A stretch of DNA of 64,000 nucleotides from Mycobacteroides saopaulense (GCF_001456355.1 NZ_CP010271.1:1736001-1800000), one strand, 5' to 3'. Positions 18,812 through 28,372 are shown, counted from the stretch's first letter. The notes: a model not told the origin generated them from the sequence alone. Made by a program: numbers and translations.

Positions 18812-19033
18812 ATGCTCATCGACTGCGACGATTGCGCGATGCGCGGCCCGGGATGCGAGGACTGCGTGGTCAGTGTGTTGTTGGGGGTGCCCCAGACACT
18901 CGCTGATGACGAGCGTGCCGCGTTGGCCGTCTTGGCCGAGGCCGGGATGGCGCCCAAGCTGCGCCTGGTGCCGATTCAACGCACCTACGACACGCCTGAT
19001 TCTGCGAAGACGCCCGATGCGGGAGTCGCATAG
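18812..19033 (+). CDS. Small Cys-rich protein with paired CxxC motifs
   Basis: 73 residues beginning LIDCDDCAMRGPGCEDC: Cys pairs at 5/8 and 15/18 form a compact zinc-ribbon or Fe-S-like knuckle, followed by VVSVLLG and a short helical tail. Start at the ATG preceded by GGAGGAG (18802-18808), an excellent RBS; an open frame extends further back but overlaps the antisense methyltransferase. It resembles a short protein conserved in mycobacteria upstream of ripC. Metal binding is inferred from the cysteines; no function is known to me. Confidence 0.75.
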   Translation: MLIDCDDCAMRGPGCEDCVVSVLLGVPQTLADDERAALAVLAEAGMAPKLRLVPIQRTYDTPDSAKTPDAGVA

Positions 19034-19214
19034 GGCACACTCGAATGAGGTGCTTGATGGCCCTGCCCGGAAACGGGGAGGAGAACCGACGCTTACGCGA
19101 CGCTGACGTCGTTCCACACTGCGGTGGACAACGCCGATGCCATTTCGTAACCTATCTGAGACCTATCGGCGTCGCGGTTCGCGGCGATCAAATTGCAGTA
19201 AAGGGATGTAGTCA

Positions 19215-20360
19215 GTGAGTGTCGGGCGTCTTCTTCGAAATCATTCGGATCGACTGACGCCCTCACCTCTTCGCCGTGTGGTACTCGCGGCGACTGCTGC
19301 CGCCCTGGTCGGAGGGATATTTGCGGGCGGTCAGACCGCTACCGCAGACCCCAACAACGACGCCGTCAAGAAGCTCAACGAACTGTCCCGCCAGGCCGAG
19401 GCGACCTCCGAGGCGGCTAACTCGGCGAAGATCGATCTGGACGCCAAGCTGGCGGCTCAGCGCGATGCCGAAAAGGCTGTTCTTGCCGACGAGGCGGTCG
19501 CGAAGGCTGCGCGCATGGCGGTGTCCACGTACCAAGTCGACGTCAACAAGGCCATGGTCGCCGCTTACATGGGCGGTAACACCAGCGGTTACGGCGCGGT
19601 GCTGACGTCCAATTCACCGCAGAACCTCATCGACCAGCTGTCGGTGCAGCGCACGGTGGGAACCGAGATGCGTAGCCGCATGGACAGCTATCGCGCGGCG
19701 CAGTCCTCGGCGGATGAGGCCGAGCAACGGTCCCGTGACGCCGCCGAGAAGGCGCGGGTGGCCGCCGAGCAGGCCAAGAACGTCCGTGCTTCGCTGCAGG
19801 CCAAGCAGAGCCAGCTGCAGGTGCAGATCGCGGTCGTCAAGTCGCAGTACAACACCCTGAGCCCCGGTCAGCGTGCACAGCTGGCGCTGCCGGCACCCGT
19901 CCCACCGCCGCCCGCGGCGCAACCGGGTGAGGCCGCCGATGTGCCCGAGCCGCTGATGCAGGCCGCGGCTGCCGCACCCGCGCCCGAGGCCGCCATCGGC
20001 GGTGGCGGGTCTGCGGTCGGTGCGAACGCCGTCGCGGCGGCATTGACCCGCATCGGTGCGCCCTACTCGTGGGGCGGTTCGGGCCCCAACGCCTTCGATT
20101 GCTCTGGTTTGGTCATGTGGGCCTACGGCCAGCAGGGCGTGTCGCTGCCGCACTCCAGTCAGGCACTGGCGCGCGGCGGCACCCCGGTCGCGCTGAGCGA
20201 GCTGCAGCCGGGCGATGTCATCAACTTCTACGGCGACGCCTCGCACACCGGTATCTATGTCGGCAACGGCATGATGGTGCATGCGTCCACCTATGGTGTC
20301 CCGGTCGCGGTCGTGCCGATCACGTCCTCGGGCCCGATTTACAACGCGCGCCGCTACTGA
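19215..20360 (+). CDS. ripC: NlpC/P60 peptidoglycan endopeptidase (RipC type)
   Basis: 381 residues. Signal peptide (about 1-43, RRVVLAATAAALVGGIFAGG, ending ATA), a long coiled coil (about 48-215) rich in Ala/Glu/Lys/Gln, a Pro/Ala linker, and a C-terminal NlpC/P60 domain (about 270-381). The catalytic triad is visible: Cys296 in FDCSGLV, His344 in SHTGIYVG and His356 in MMVHAST. Such enzymes cut D-Glu/meso-DAP bonds in peptide stems during septum splitting; coiled-coil forms are controlled by FtsEX. The position matches Rv2190c. GTG start with a weak RBS (AAAGGGATG, 10 bases away). Confidence 0.92.
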   Translation: MSVGRLLRNHSDRLTPSPLRRVVLAATAAALVGGIFAGGQTATADPNNDAVKKLNELSRQAEATSEAANSAKIDLDAKLAAQRDAEKAVLADEAVAKAARMAVSTYQVDVNKAMVAAYMGGNTSGYGAVLTSNSPQNLIDQLSVQRTVGTEMRSRMDSYRAAQSSADEAEQRSRDAAEKARVAAEQAKNVRASLQAKQSQLQVQIAVVKSQYNTLSPGQRAQLALPAPVPPPPAAQPGEAADVPEPLMQAAAAAPAPEAAIGGGGSAVGANAVAAALTRIGAPYSWGGSGPNAFDCSGLVMWAYGQQGVSLPHSSQALARGGTPVALSELQPGDVINFYGDASHTGIYVGNGMMVHASTYGVPVAVVPITSSGPIYNARRY

Positions 20361-20380
20361 GTCCTGGTTATCGTGCTGGT

Positions 20381-21589
20381 GTGCCCGGGGTAGCACGTTG
20401 CGCGCCGTTTCTCGCGGTGCTGCTGCTGATTCTGTGTGGGGGTTGTCGAGCACAGCCCGCCGCGCAATCCCATGACGTGCGCGCCTCGATCCGAGAACTG
20501 TTGACGCGTTACTCCGAAGCGCTGCGCAGCGGCGATGCTGCGGCATTGTACGCCGTGCTCGCACCGGACAGATCCAAGTTCATCGAGGCGCAGCGACGTC
20601 TGCAGGAGAATCTTTCGGAGCTCAAGACCGATACGTTCGAGTATCGGCCGGCGGCCGAGATTCCGGCCGATCCGATTGCCCCACACCAACAATGGCGACT
20701 GGACGCGGCGTTGTTCTATGCGATCAGCGGAGTAGACAAGGTCGCGGTCCGGCGCCCCGTCACCGTCGGTATGGTGCACGACAACGACGGCTGGCGGTTG
20801 TTCGACGCCAGCGCGATCACCGTGCCCTGGCAGTACGGCCCGGTGATGGAGACGCGAAAGAAGGCGGGGGGCCGGGACGTGCTGGTGCTCGGTCATCCCG
20901 GCTCGGCGGTCGCGCCGCGGCTGGTTCAGGAGATAGACGGCGCCATGAGGTCGCTGTCGGAGTTTTGGGGGGCACAGTCGCGTACGGGGATGCTGTTCGT
21001 CGCCGCGGAAACAGACGCGGAATTCGCCGCCCTCGTCGGTGGCGAACACACCGAGGGAATTGCCGCTGCCGCTGTCGCGGACCGTGTTGACAGCGGAGTC
21101 GCGGTGGGACAGCGGGTGATCTTCGCACCCGGCTCGGCAGCGCTGCCCGCCGATCAATTCCGCGTGGTGCTGCGCCATGAGCTCTTCCATGCGGCCGCTC
21201 GTACCGTCACCGGTGACCGTGCGCCGCTGTGGTTGGTGGAGGGAGTGGCGGACTACAACGGCCGCCGGGGCAGCGATACCCCATTCCGCAATGCGGCGCC
21301 CACGTTGGCGAGTGCTCTTGCCGCAGGACGTGTTCCGGATCATCTGCCGACCGACGAGGAAATCGAGAATCCAGGGCCTCGTCGCACGCAGGCCTACGAG
21401 GAAGCCTGGTCGGTCGCGCAGTATGTGGCCGAAGCATACGGCGAGCCCCAGCTTGTGCAGCTGTATCGGTACGGGGCGCAGTTCACGCCGGACCCACAGG
21501 GGGCGGCGATCCAGCGCGCGCTGGGTATCGACGAGGCGACATTGGTACGCCAGTGGCAGAGCTGGCTCGGCTCTCGTCCATTACGGTAA
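20381..21589 (+). CDS. Exported zinc metalloprotease of gluzincin type
   Basis: 402 residues from the GTG at 20381, 20 bases after ripC; the longer frame reads only through ripC. Hydrophobic N-terminal signal (CAPFLAVLLLILCGGC); the final Cys could be lipidated but the -3 position is Cys, so the lipobox is atypical. After an NTF2-like segment (about 30-150) comes a peptidase domain with His266-Glu267-x2-x-His270 (HELFH) and a downstream Glu287 in LVEGVADY, the HExxH + E zinc site of MA-clan peptidases. Co-transcription with ripC suggests a cell-wall-side role. The substrate is unknown. Confidence 0.82.
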   Translation: MPGVARCAPFLAVLLLILCGGCRAQPAAQSHDVRASIRELLTRYSEALRSGDAAALYAVLAPDRSKFIEAQRRLQENLSELKTDTFEYRPAAEIPADPIAPHQQWRLDAALFYAISGVDKVAVRRPVTVGMVHDNDGWRLFDASAITVPWQYGPVMETRKKAGGRDVLVLGHPGSAVAPRLVQEIDGAMRSLSEFWGAQSRTGMLFVAAETDAEFAALVGGEHTEGIAAAAVADRVDSGVAVGQRVIFAPGSAALPADQFRVVLRHELFHAAARTVTGDRAPLWLVEGVADYNGRRGSDTPFRNAAPTLASALAAGRVPDHLPTDEEIENPGPRRTQAYEEAWSVAQYVAEAYGEPQLVQLYRYGAQFTPDPQGAAIQRALGIDEATLVRQWQSWLGSRPLR

Positions 21590-21594
21590 GCGTC

Positions 21595-22752
21595 GTGACA
21601 TTTCACCCCGGCGATCAACGGCAGCGGATTCTGTTGGTCACCAACGATTTTCCTCCCAGGCCCGGCGGCATCCAGTCCTACCTGCAGGAGTTGGTGACCC
21701 ACCTGGTCGGATCACACGAGGTCACCGTCTATGCGCCGCGGTGGAAGGGGTGTGAGCGTTACGACGCCGCCGCCGATTATCAGGTGGTCCGGCACCCCAC
21801 CTCGCTGATGCTGCCGGGGCCCGGTGTCCGCCAGCGCATGGTCGACCTCATCCGTTCGCAACGCTCGGATGTGGTGTGGTTCGGCGCGGCCGCGCCACTG
21901 GCGCTGTTGTCCTCGGCTGCGAAGGCGGCAGGAGCCGCCGTGACGGCCGCCAGCACGCATGGGCACGAAGTGGGTTGGTCGATGCTCCCGGTGGCGCGTT
22001 CGGCGCTGCGGCAGATTGGGGAGAGCACCGACGTGATCACCTACGTCAGCCGCTACACCCGGGGACGGTTCGCCGCGGCTTTCGGTCCACGCGCCGCACT
22101 GGAACATCTGCCCTCCGGTGTCGACACCGGCCGTTTCCGCCCCGACCCGGCGGCACGCGAGGAGTTGCGGCAGCGCTACGGGCTCGGCAGCCGACCGACC
22201 ATTGTGTGCGTCTCCCGGCTCGTGCCGCGCAAGGGGCAGGACATGCTCATCGAGGCGCTGCCGGCGATCCGGGAGCATGTGGACGGCGCGGCGCTGGTGA
22301 TCGTGGGCGGCGGTCCGCACGCGGAACCATTGCGGGCCTTGGCAAATCGGGTCGGCGTCGATGAGCACGTGGTGTTCACCGGCGGCGTGCCCTGGGAGGA
22401 ACTGCCCGCTCATCACGCGATGGGCGACGTCTTCGCGATGCCCTGCCGCACCCGTGGGGCGGGGCTCGATGTCGAGGGGCTGGGAATCGTCTTCCTGGAG
22501 GCGTCCGCCTGCGGTGTCCCGGTGGTCGCCGGAAACTCGGGGGGTGCACCCGAGACCGTGCGCGATGGTGAGACCGGACTCGTCGTCGACGGTAGATCGG
22601 TGCCCGCCATCACCGACGCCATCGTGCAGATCCTGTCCGATCCGGCGCGCGCGGCGCTGATGGGGGCAGCGGGTCGCAGCTGGGTGACCGACCATTGGCG
22701 CTGGGATCACCAGGCCGCCCGATTCGCCGAGTTGGTCAGCGGCTCCGCATAA
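21595..22752 (+). CDS. pimB: GDP-mannose-dependent phosphatidylinositol monomannoside mannosyltransferase
   Basis: GT4/GT-B glycosyltransferase that adds the second mannose of phosphatidylinositol mannosides (PimB', Rv2188c), on the cytoplasmic face of the membrane. 385 residues, the same length as the M. tuberculosis protein. The N-domain glycine loop is FPPRPGGIQSYLQ; the C-domain donor site holds VSRLVPRKGQDMLIEALP and the E-x7-E motif EGLGIVFLEASACGVPVV. GTG start 5 bases after the protease gene, so ripC, protease and pimB form one run. Closest alternatives are other GT4 mannosyltransferases; the context supports PimB'. Confidence 0.92.
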   Translation: MTFHPGDQRQRILLVTNDFPPRPGGIQSYLQELVTHLVGSHEVTVYAPRWKGCERYDAAADYQVVRHPTSLMLPGPGVRQRMVDLIRSQRSDVVWFGAAAPLALLSSAAKAAGAAVTAASTHGHEVGWSMLPVARSALRQIGESTDVITYVSRYTRGRFAAAFGPRAALEHLPSGVDTGRFRPDPAAREELRQRYGLGSRPTIVCVSRLVPRKGQDMLIEALPAIREHVDGAALVIVGGGPHAEPLRALANRVGVDEHVVFTGGVPWEELPAHHAMGDVFAMPCRTRGAGLDVEGLGIVFLEASACGVPVVAGNSGGAPETVRDGETGLVVDGRSVPAITDAIVQILSDPARAALMGAAGRSWVTDHWRWDHQAARFAELVSGSA

Positions 22753-22761
22753 CCTGGGCTG

Positions 22762-23496
22762 GTGGACCCTGTCGAACATGCGTGGCACACGCGCGACGTG
22801 TATGACCGGCTGGCGCCGGTCTGGTCGGCGACGACGGACGATGGGCCGTTCAATGGACTGTTGGAGAGGCCCGCGCTCCGCTCACTGATCCCGCGCCCGC
22901 TGATCGGCACGTCGGTCCTGGATGCCGGATGCGGTTCTGGTGCCCAGTGCGAATGGCTCCTCGATGAGGGAGCCGAGGTCACCGGTGTGGACCTGAGCCC
23001 GGTGATGATCGATCAAGCGCGCCAGCGCTGCGGTTCGCGGGTCGAGCTGCTCGTGGCGGATCTGGCGGAGGCACTACCGCTGGAAGCGCAGTCGTTCGAC
23101 GGCGTCACATGTTCGCTTGCCTTGCACTACCTGCGTGATTGGCAGGTGCCGCTGGCGTCATTCGCGCGAATCTTACGTCCGGGAGGGTGGGTGGTTATCT
23201 CGCTGGACCATCCCTTCGGTGCTCCGCTGCCCGATCAGCATGACGGCTACTTTCAACACCAGCTGGTCAGTGATACCTGGACCAAAGCGGACGTCGAAGT
23301 GACTCAGCACTTTTGGAGACGGCCCCTCGCTCAGGTCGTGGATGCGTTCGCCGATGCCGGCTTCCTTGTGGAGCGCATCGTGGAACCACGCCCGTCCGGC
23401 GAGGCAATGCGGCGATTTCCCGCCGAGCTACGAAACGTCGTCGATTCACCCAGCTTCATCGTCTATCGGCTGCGTTACTCGGGTGCTCCCGTGTAG
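22762..23496 (+). CDS. Class I SAM-dependent methyltransferase
   Basis: 244 residues with motif [12 protein letters not shown] (about 52-62), motif [12 protein letters not shown] and the post-motif [13 protein letters not shown]; a Methyltransf_11-type fold. GTG start 9 bases after pimB, so probably co-transcribed with it. It is unrelated in detail to the tandem pair at 17-18.7 kb. Its C-terminus overlaps the convergent fadD15 by 22 bases. Small molecule or lipid methylation is likely, but the substrate cannot be told. Confidence 0.83.
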   Translation: MDPVEHAWHTRDVYDRLAPVWSATTDDGPFNGLLERPALRSLIPRPLIGTSVLDAGCGSGAQCEWLLDEGAEVTGVDLSPVMIDQARQRCGSRVELLVADLAEALPLEAQSFDGVTCSLALHYLRDWQVPLASFARILRPGGWVVISLDHPFGAPLPDQHDGYFQHQLVSDTWTKADVEVTQHFWRRPLAQVVDAFADAGFLVERIVEPRPSGEAMRRFPAELRNVVDSPSFIVYRLRYSGAPV

Positions 23497-25286
23497 ATCG
23501 CATCGATATCCGCGGCGAACTTGTCGGCAACTACGTTGCGCTTCACCTTGAGCGTCGGCGTCATCTCGCCGGTGGCCTCGGTGAAGTCGACCGGCAGAAT
23601 CCGGAACTTTTTGATGGCTTCGGCATGGGAGACAACCTGATTGGCCGCCTTCACGGCGGTCTCGATCTCCGCCAGCAGATCGGGATCCTCGACCAGGTCG
23701 GCGACGGTGGCATCGGCAGGCTTGCCGTTGCGCTGTTTCCAGCCGTCGATGGCTTCCGGGTCGATGGTGATCAGAGCGCCGATGAATGGCTGCTTGTCGC
23801 CGACCGCCATCGCCTGGCTGATCAACGGGTGCGAGCGCAGCTGATCCTCCAACACCGCGGGCGCAACGTTCTTGCCTCCAGCGGTGACGATGATTTCCTT
23901 CTTGCGGCCGGTGATCGTGACGAATCCGTCCTCGTCGATCGCGCCCAGGTCGCCGGTGTGGAACCAGCCGTCCACGATCGATTCGTTGGTGGCGGTCTCG
24001 TTGTTCCAGTAGCCGCTGAAGACCACGCCACCGGACACCAGCAGCTCGCCGTCATCGCCGAGCTTGACGGCGTTACCGGGCAACGGCCTTCCGACACTGC
24101 CGATCTTGAGGCCGCCGATGACGTTCACCGCGCATGCGGCCGTCGTCTCGGTGAGACCGTAGCCCTCGTAGATGGTCAGGCCGACGCCGCGATAGAAGTG
24201 GCCCAGCCGAGCGCCCAACGGGGCTCCACCGGAGATCGATGCCACGCATTCGCCGCCGAGTGCCGCCCGTAGCTTGCCGTACACCAGCTTGTCGAAGGCC
24301 GCGCGCTTGGCACGCAACACGATGCCCGGGCCGCCCTTGTCCAGCGCCTCGCTGTACTCGATGGCGGTCTCCGCGGCGGCATCGAAAATCTTTCCCTTGC
24401 CGTCGTTCTGGGCATTTTGACGGGCGGTGTTGTACACCTTCTCGAAGATGCGGGGGACCGAGACGATGAAGGTCGGCTTGAAGATGCCGAAGGTCGGCAC
24501 CAGCGTTTTGATATCGCTGGTGAACCCGACGGTGACCTTGGACTGGAAGCAGGCCATCGCGATACCGCGGGCCAACACGTGGGCCAGCGGCAGGAAGATC
24601 AGTGTCCGGCTGCCCTTCTGCAGGTAGTCAGGGAAAACGGCACGCGCACCGCGGGTTTCGTAGACCAGATTCGAGTGGGTGAGTTGGCAGCCCTTGGGCC
24701 GACCCGTGGTTCCCGAGGTATAGATGAGTGTCGCGGGGTCGGTGGCCTTGATGGCAGCCAGTCGGCCGTTGAGTTCGGCGGCATCGACACCGGCGCCCGC
24801 CTCGGCGAGTTCGTCGAGGGCTGCGGGCGCGCTCGAGCCGGCGATATGAAACACCGTGCGCAGGTTGGGCAGTTCCGGAGCGAGTTCTTCGGCGATCTTC
24901 GCGTGCGCATCGGATTCCACGAACAATGCCACCGCGGCGGAGTCCTGCAGCACCCACCGGACCTGATCGGCCGAGGATGTCTCGTAGATCGGAACGGTGA
25001 TCGCGCCGATCGACAGGATCGCGTAGTCGATGATCGTCCACTCGTAGCGTGTCGCCGAAATCAGTGCCACGCGATCGCCGGGCGCCACGCCCTTGGCGAT
25101 CAGGCCATTGGCCACTGCACGGATCTGCGCGGCGGCCTCCGCGTAGGTGACGGGCGTCCAGGTGTCGCCGACAAGACGGGAGAAGGCAGCCTGGTTGGGG
25201 TCCTCATGCTCGTAGTCGTAGACGGCATGAACAACCGAGGCGTTGTCCTCGACGGTGAAGGGGGCAGGAACGCTGAACTCTCGCAC
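23475..25286 (-). CDS. fadD15: Long-chain fatty acid-CoA ligase
   Basis: ANL-superfamily adenylating enzyme, 603 residues, close to the 600-aa FadD15 of M. tuberculosis (Rv2187) and in the same place. Core motifs: P-loop [13 protein letters not shown] (about 188-200), YGLTETTAA (adenylate Tyr/Glu), TGDLG, and the C-terminal [17 protein letters not shown] with the catalytic Lys expected near the end (KKFRILP). The long-chain bacterial ACSL subfamily is suggested by length and by the gate region. It activates free fatty acids to acyl-CoA for beta-oxidation or lipid synthesis. Confidence 0.93.
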   Translation of the reverse strand: MREFSVPAPFTVEDNASVVHAVYDYEHEDPNQAAFSRLVGDTWTPVTYAEAAAQIRAVANGLIAKGVAPGDRVALISATRYEWTIIDYAILSIGAITVPIYETSSADQVRWVLQDSAAVALFVESDAHAKIAEELAPELPNLRTVFHIAGSSAPAALDELAEAGAGVDAAELNGRLAAIKATDPATLIYTSGTTGRPKGCQLTHSNLVYETRGARAVFPDYLQKGSRTLIFLPLAHVLARGIAMACFQSKVTVGFTSDIKTLVPTFGIFKPTFIVSVPRIFEKVYNTARQNAQNDGKGKIFDAAAETAIEYSEALDKGGPGIVLRAKRAAFDKLVYGKLRAALGGECVASISGGAPLGARLGHFYRGVGLTIYEGYGLTETTAACAVNVIGGLKIGSVGRPLPGNAVKLGDDGELLVSGGVVFSGYWNNETATNESIVDGWFHTGDLGAIDEDGFVTITGRKKEIIVTAGGKNVAPAVLEDQLRSHPLISQAMAVGDKQPFIGALITIDPEAIDGWKQRNGKPADATVADLVEDPDLLAEIETAVKAANQVVSHAEAIKKFRILPVDFTEATGEMTPTLKVKRNVVADKFAADIDAIYTGAPE

Positions 25287-25368
25287 CTGCTCAGACTAGT
25301 CGTGGCCCGAAGATCGTCGAAGGCGTTGCCCGCATTTCTCTCGGCGGCGAGGCTTAAGCTTGTCCGCG

Positions 25369-25764
25369 ATGAACAGCATCCAGGTCGCCGACCAGACCTT
25401 TATCGCGGCAGATCCCGCGGACATCGGCCGCGCCATCTCCAACCCCGCGGACTGGCGCCGTTGGTGGCCTGACCTGCAGCTCAACGTGGTGGAGGAGCGC
25501 GGCGAAAAGGGCATCCGGTGGACGGTGGCCGGGCCGCTCACCGGGACCATGGAGGTGTGGCTTGAGCCCGCCCTGGACGGGGCGATCCTGCACTACTTCC
25601 TGCATGCGGAGCCCACCGGCGCCACACCCGCACAGGTGGCCAAGCTGAAGCTGGCCCAGCTCAATCACGCCCGCCGCGTCGCCGGGAAACGGTTCGCCTT
25701 CGGGGTCAAGCAGCAGCTGGAGACCGGCCGGCCGGTCGGTGAATCGCGGCTGCCCAGTCCCTGA
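25369..25764 (+). CDS. SRPBCC (START-like) family protein, Rv2186c-like
   Basis: 131 residues. Start taken at the ATG (25369); an in-frame TTG three codons upstream is a weaker option. The pattern DQTFIAADPADIGRAISNPADWRRWWPD at the N-terminus, then IRWTVAGPLTGTMEVWLEP, fits the helix-grip ligand-binding fold of polyketide-cyclase/dehydrase-like proteins. Divergent from fadD15 by 82 bases. One of two SRPBCC proteins here, with TB16.3 downstream, as in M. tuberculosis Rv2186c/Rv2185c. The ligand is unknown. Confidence 0.8.
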   Translation: MNSIQVADQTFIAADPADIGRAISNPADWRRWWPDLQLNVVEERGEKGIRWTVAGPLTGTMEVWLEPALDGAILHYFLHAEPTGATPAQVAKLKLAQLNHARRVAGKRFAFGVKQQLETGRPVGESRLPSP

Positions 25765-26193
25765 TCAGGCCGGGGCGAGCACGACCACGGGTATGGGTCG
25801 GGAAGTCGCCCGCTGATACGCGCTGTAGTGGCCAGAGTTGTTGGTATCGGCCAACTTCCATAGCCGCTCGTAATCGGCATCGCCGGGCAGCAGGGCGGTG
25901 GCGTGGACCCGGCGCTTGTGCCTGCCCAGTTGTACCTGGACATCCGGATGCGCCCTGAGGTTGTGATACCAGGCGGGATTGCGTCGCGCACCGCCGTTGG
26001 AGGCCACGATGACCAGATTTCCGCCGTCCCGCGCATAGGTCAGCGAGTTGATGCGCTGCGCTCCGGTCTTGGCGCCGATCGAGGTCAACAGCAGGCTCGG
26101 GGCCATCCCCGGAACACGATGACCCAGATAGCCTTTCGATGCGATGTAGATGCTCTGGTGCACACCGAGCACCTTCGCCACCAGACGGCTCAT
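25765..26193 (-). CDS. Deazaflavin (F420)-dependent nitroreductase family protein
   Basis: 142 residues of the Ddn-like family (DUF385): signatures LLLTSIGAKTGAQRINSLTY, RDGGNLVIVASNGGARRNPAWYHNL and HPDVQVQLG are the F420-binding split barrel. Such proteins reduce quinones or nitro compounds with F420H2. It is antiparallel to both neighbours and lies between the two SRPBCC genes; it is not part of this interval in the M. tuberculosis map as I recall it, so it may be an insertion. Adjacent to the plus-strand stop at 25764 with no gap. Confidence 0.85.
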   Translation of the reverse strand: MSRLVAKVLGVHQSIYIASKGYLGHRVPGMAPSLLLTSIGAKTGAQRINSLTYARDGGNLVIVASNGGARRNPAWYHNLRAHPDVQVQLGRHKRRVHATALLPGDADYERLWKLADTNNSGHYSAYQRATSRPIPVVVLAPA

Positions 26194-26262
26194 GGGCGTC
26201 TCTCCTTCGCGGGGCCGCAGCGAATTGCCAGGATGGGAGTATCCGAGCGCCAGCGAGAAGGG

Positions 26263-26268
26263 TACCGT
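26263..26268 (+). promoter_or_regulatory. -10 hexamer for a probably leaderless TB16.3-like transcript
   Basis: TACCGT ends 7 bases before the GTG at 26276; no Shine-Dalgarno sequence is present. This is the standard geometry for a leaderless mycobacterial mRNA. Confidence 0.45.
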
Positions 26269-26275
26269 CTGTCAG

Positions 26276-26716
26276 GTGGCTGAGAAGACTACCCAAACGA
26301 TTGCCATCGACGCCGAACCCGGCAAGGTGATGGCGGTGATCGCCGATATCGGCGCCTACCCGGAATGGGTGTCGGAGTACAAGGAAACCGAGGTGCTCGA
26401 CACCGACTCCGAGGGCAGGGTCAAGCGTGCCCGGTTGGTGTTGGACGCCGGTGTCCTCAAGGACACCCAGGTCCTGGAGTACGTGTGGTCCCAGGACGGC
26501 CGCAAGGTCACCTGGACCCTGGCGGAAAGTTCCCTACTGCGTTCGCTGGAGGGCACATACCTTCTGGCGCCCAAAGGGTCTGGCACCGAGGTGACCTACG
26601 AGCTGGCGGTCGACCTTCAAATTCCGATGATCGGAATGCTCAAGCGCAAGGCCGAACGCAAGATCACCGATTCCGCGCTCAAGGATCTGAAGAAGCGAGT
26701 CGAATCTGACCGCTAG
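26276..26716 (+). CDS. SRPBCC family protein, TB16.3-like
   Basis: 146 residues, GTG start (MAEKTTQTIAIDAEPGKVMAVIAD). The helix-grip pattern is clear: PGKVMAVIADIGAYPEWV, VLEYVWSQDGRKVTWTLAE, GTEVTYELAVDLQIPM and a long C-terminal helix ending KDLKKRVESD. It matches TB16.3 (Rv2185c), a conserved mycobacterial protein of cyclase/dehydrase fold whose ligand is not known. The frame is open back to 26150 but upstream codons overlap the F420 gene promoter. It lies 40 bases upstream of the ArsA-like ATPase gene, with which it is probably co-transcribed. Confidence 0.85.
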   Translation: MAEKTTQTIAIDAEPGKVMAVIADIGAYPEWVSEYKETEVLDTDSEGRVKRARLVLDAGVLKDTQVLEYVWSQDGRKVTWTLAESSLLRSLEGTYLLAPKGSGTEVTYELAVDLQIPMIGMLKRKAERKITDSALKDLKKRVESDR

Positions 26717-26756
26717 CGACGTCGACGCGACGCCGCGCCCAGATGTCGAACTACCG

Positions 26757-27986
26757 TTGACAGCCACCATCGGTCTATTCGTCGGCAAGGGGGGCGTGGG
26801 TAAGTCGACGCTGGCCGGTGCCACTGCGGTTCGATATGCACGCGCCGGGCAACGGGTGCTGGCGGTATCCACCGACCAGGCGCATTCCCTGGGTGATGTC
26901 TTCGGCGCCCAGGTCGATCCTTCCCCGGGTGCTCACTGCGTGCGCGTCATCGAAGACCCGTACGGCGGGCAGCTCGACGTCATGGCCCTGGACACCCTCG
27001 GTCTGCTGGAGCGGCGCTGGGGTGAGATTTCCGCGACGATCGCCGCGCAGTACCCCGAATCGGATATCGGATCGCTTGCCCCAGAAGAGCTTTCCGCGTT
27101 GCCGGGCGTTCAGGAGATGCTCGGGCTGCACGAGGTTCAGCAGCTTGCCGACACGGGCGAATGGGATGTCGTCGTGGTCGACTGTGCCTCGACTGCCGAC
27201 GCCTTGCGCATGCTGACGCTGCCCGGAACCTTCGCGATGTATCTGGAACGGGCCTGGCCGCGCCATCGAAGGCTCGGTGGCATCGGAACGCCACGCGCAC
27301 TGGTGCTGGCTGAACTGCTGGAACGTGTTGCGGCGTCGGCGGATCGACTTGCGGGTTTGCTCTCGGATGCCGAGCGGGTGGGAGCGCATCTGGTGCTGAC
27401 CCCCGAACGGGTGGTGGTGGCGGAGGCCATTCGCACCGTGGGTGCCCTGGCACTCATGGGTGTGCGCATCGACCAGGTGATCGTCAATCAGGTTCTGATT
27501 CAAGATGATTCGTACGAGTACCACAATCTTCCCGACCATCCTGCCTTCGAGTGGTACATGCAGCGCATCACCGATCAGTCTGCCGTTCTCGATGAGATGG
27601 GGGAGGCGATCGGGGATGTGGAGATGCTGCTGGTACCGCATCTGCCGCGGGAACCCATCGGGCCGGATGCCCTCGGTGAATTGGCCGAGGCGGTGCGCCG
27701 CCGTGACGGCGCCAAGCCGCCGGCTCCGCTGGCCACCGTCGTCGAGCACGAATCCGGATCCGGCGCGGACACCGTCTATCGGTTACGGCTAGAGTTACCG
27801 CAGATCGACCCGGCCACGTTGAGCCTCGGCCGGGTGGGAGATGACCTGGTCATCGGCGCAAATGGGATGCGTCGGCGGGTCCGGCTGGCCTCCGTGCTGC
27901 GGCGCTGTGTGGTTGTCGACGCCCGGCTCGTCGGTGGCGAGCTGACCATACGGTTTAGAGCTGATCCGGAGGTGTGGCCTACGTGA
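26757..27986 (+). CDS. ArsA/GET3-family ATPase (Rv2184c-like)
   Basis: 409 residues. Deviant Walker A KGGVGKST at about 11-18 and the switch region VVDCASTADALRML mark the ArsA/MinD SIMIBI class of P-loop ATPases. The C-terminal part (about 325-409) is a small beta domain typical of the actinobacterial version. No upstream ATG or GTG exists in frame, so the TTG at 26757 is used. Arsenite-pump partners are absent, so arsenic efflux is unlikely; a chaperone-like role is plausible. It overlaps the next gene by 13 bases. Confidence 0.82.
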   Translation: MTATIGLFVGKGGVGKSTLAGATAVRYARAGQRVLAVSTDQAHSLGDVFGAQVDPSPGAHCVRVIEDPYGGQLDVMALDTLGLLERRWGEISATIAAQYPESDIGSLAPEELSALPGVQEMLGLHEVQQLADTGEWDVVVVDCASTADALRMLTLPGTFAMYLERAWPRHRRLGGIGTPRALVLAELLERVAASADRLAGLLSDAERVGAHLVLTPERVVVAEAIRTVGALALMGVRIDQVIVNQVLIQDDSYEYHNLPDHPAFEWYMQRITDQSAVLDEMGEAIGDVEMLLVPHLPREPIGPDALGELAEAVRRRDGAKPPAPLATVVEHESGSGADTVYRLRLELPQIDPATLSLGRVGDDLVIGANGMRRRVRLASVLRRCVVVDARLVGGELTIRFRADPEVWPT

Positions 27987-28372
27987 CGGGTACCCATCCG
28001 GAGCTCGGTCCCGAGCTGCGGGCGTTGGCCGCCTCGATCCTGGACAAACTCGATCCGGCGCTGCGCCAGGCCGCGCGCGCACCCGCCGACGGCGGTGTCC
28101 CCGGGAAGTGCGACCAGTTGTTCTGCCCGGTGTGCGCGCTGGCGGCTTTGATCGAGGGCGAGCATCATCCGCTGCTGGCGACGATCGCCGAACACAGCCT
28201 CGCGCTGGTGATGGTGGTACGCGCGATGTTGGAGGCAGAGGCGGGCCCAAATGGCCCCGACGGCCCGGGCGACGGTGGGCTCGGCCCCGAGTATCACAGC
28301 CCGTTCCCACCCACCCCGACGAGCTCGCAATCGACTGGCTATCAACCCATTCCGGTCGACATCGACGAGTGA
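27974..28372 (+). CDS. Conserved actinobacterial protein with CxxxxCxxC motif (Rv2183c-like)
   Basis: 132 residues. A helical N-terminus is followed by KCDQLFCPVCALAALIEGEHHP, where three cysteines and two histidines could bind a metal, then a helix rich in hydrophobics (LALVMVVRAMLEA) and a Gly/Pro/Asp-rich disordered tail. It overlaps the ATPase gene by 13 bases, so the two are translationally linked and probably act together. No known function. Confidence 0.78.
   Translation: MAYVTGTHPELGPELRALAASILDKLDPALRQAARAPADGGVPGKCDQLFCPVCALAALIEGEHHPLLATIAEHSLALVMVVRAMLEAEAGPNGPDGPGDGGLGPEYHSPFPPTPTSSQSTGYQPIPVDIDE

Noticed and set aside
19034..19214. Possible riboswitch before ripC
   Set aside because: Looked for the conserved segments of the c-di-AMP (ydaO) element known upstream of some wall hydrolases; they are not present.
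26757..27986. Arsenite efflux ATPase (arsA) assignment
   Set aside because: Fold matches ArsA/GET3, but no arsB or arsD-like partner and no Cys arsenite sites are visible; only the family is called.
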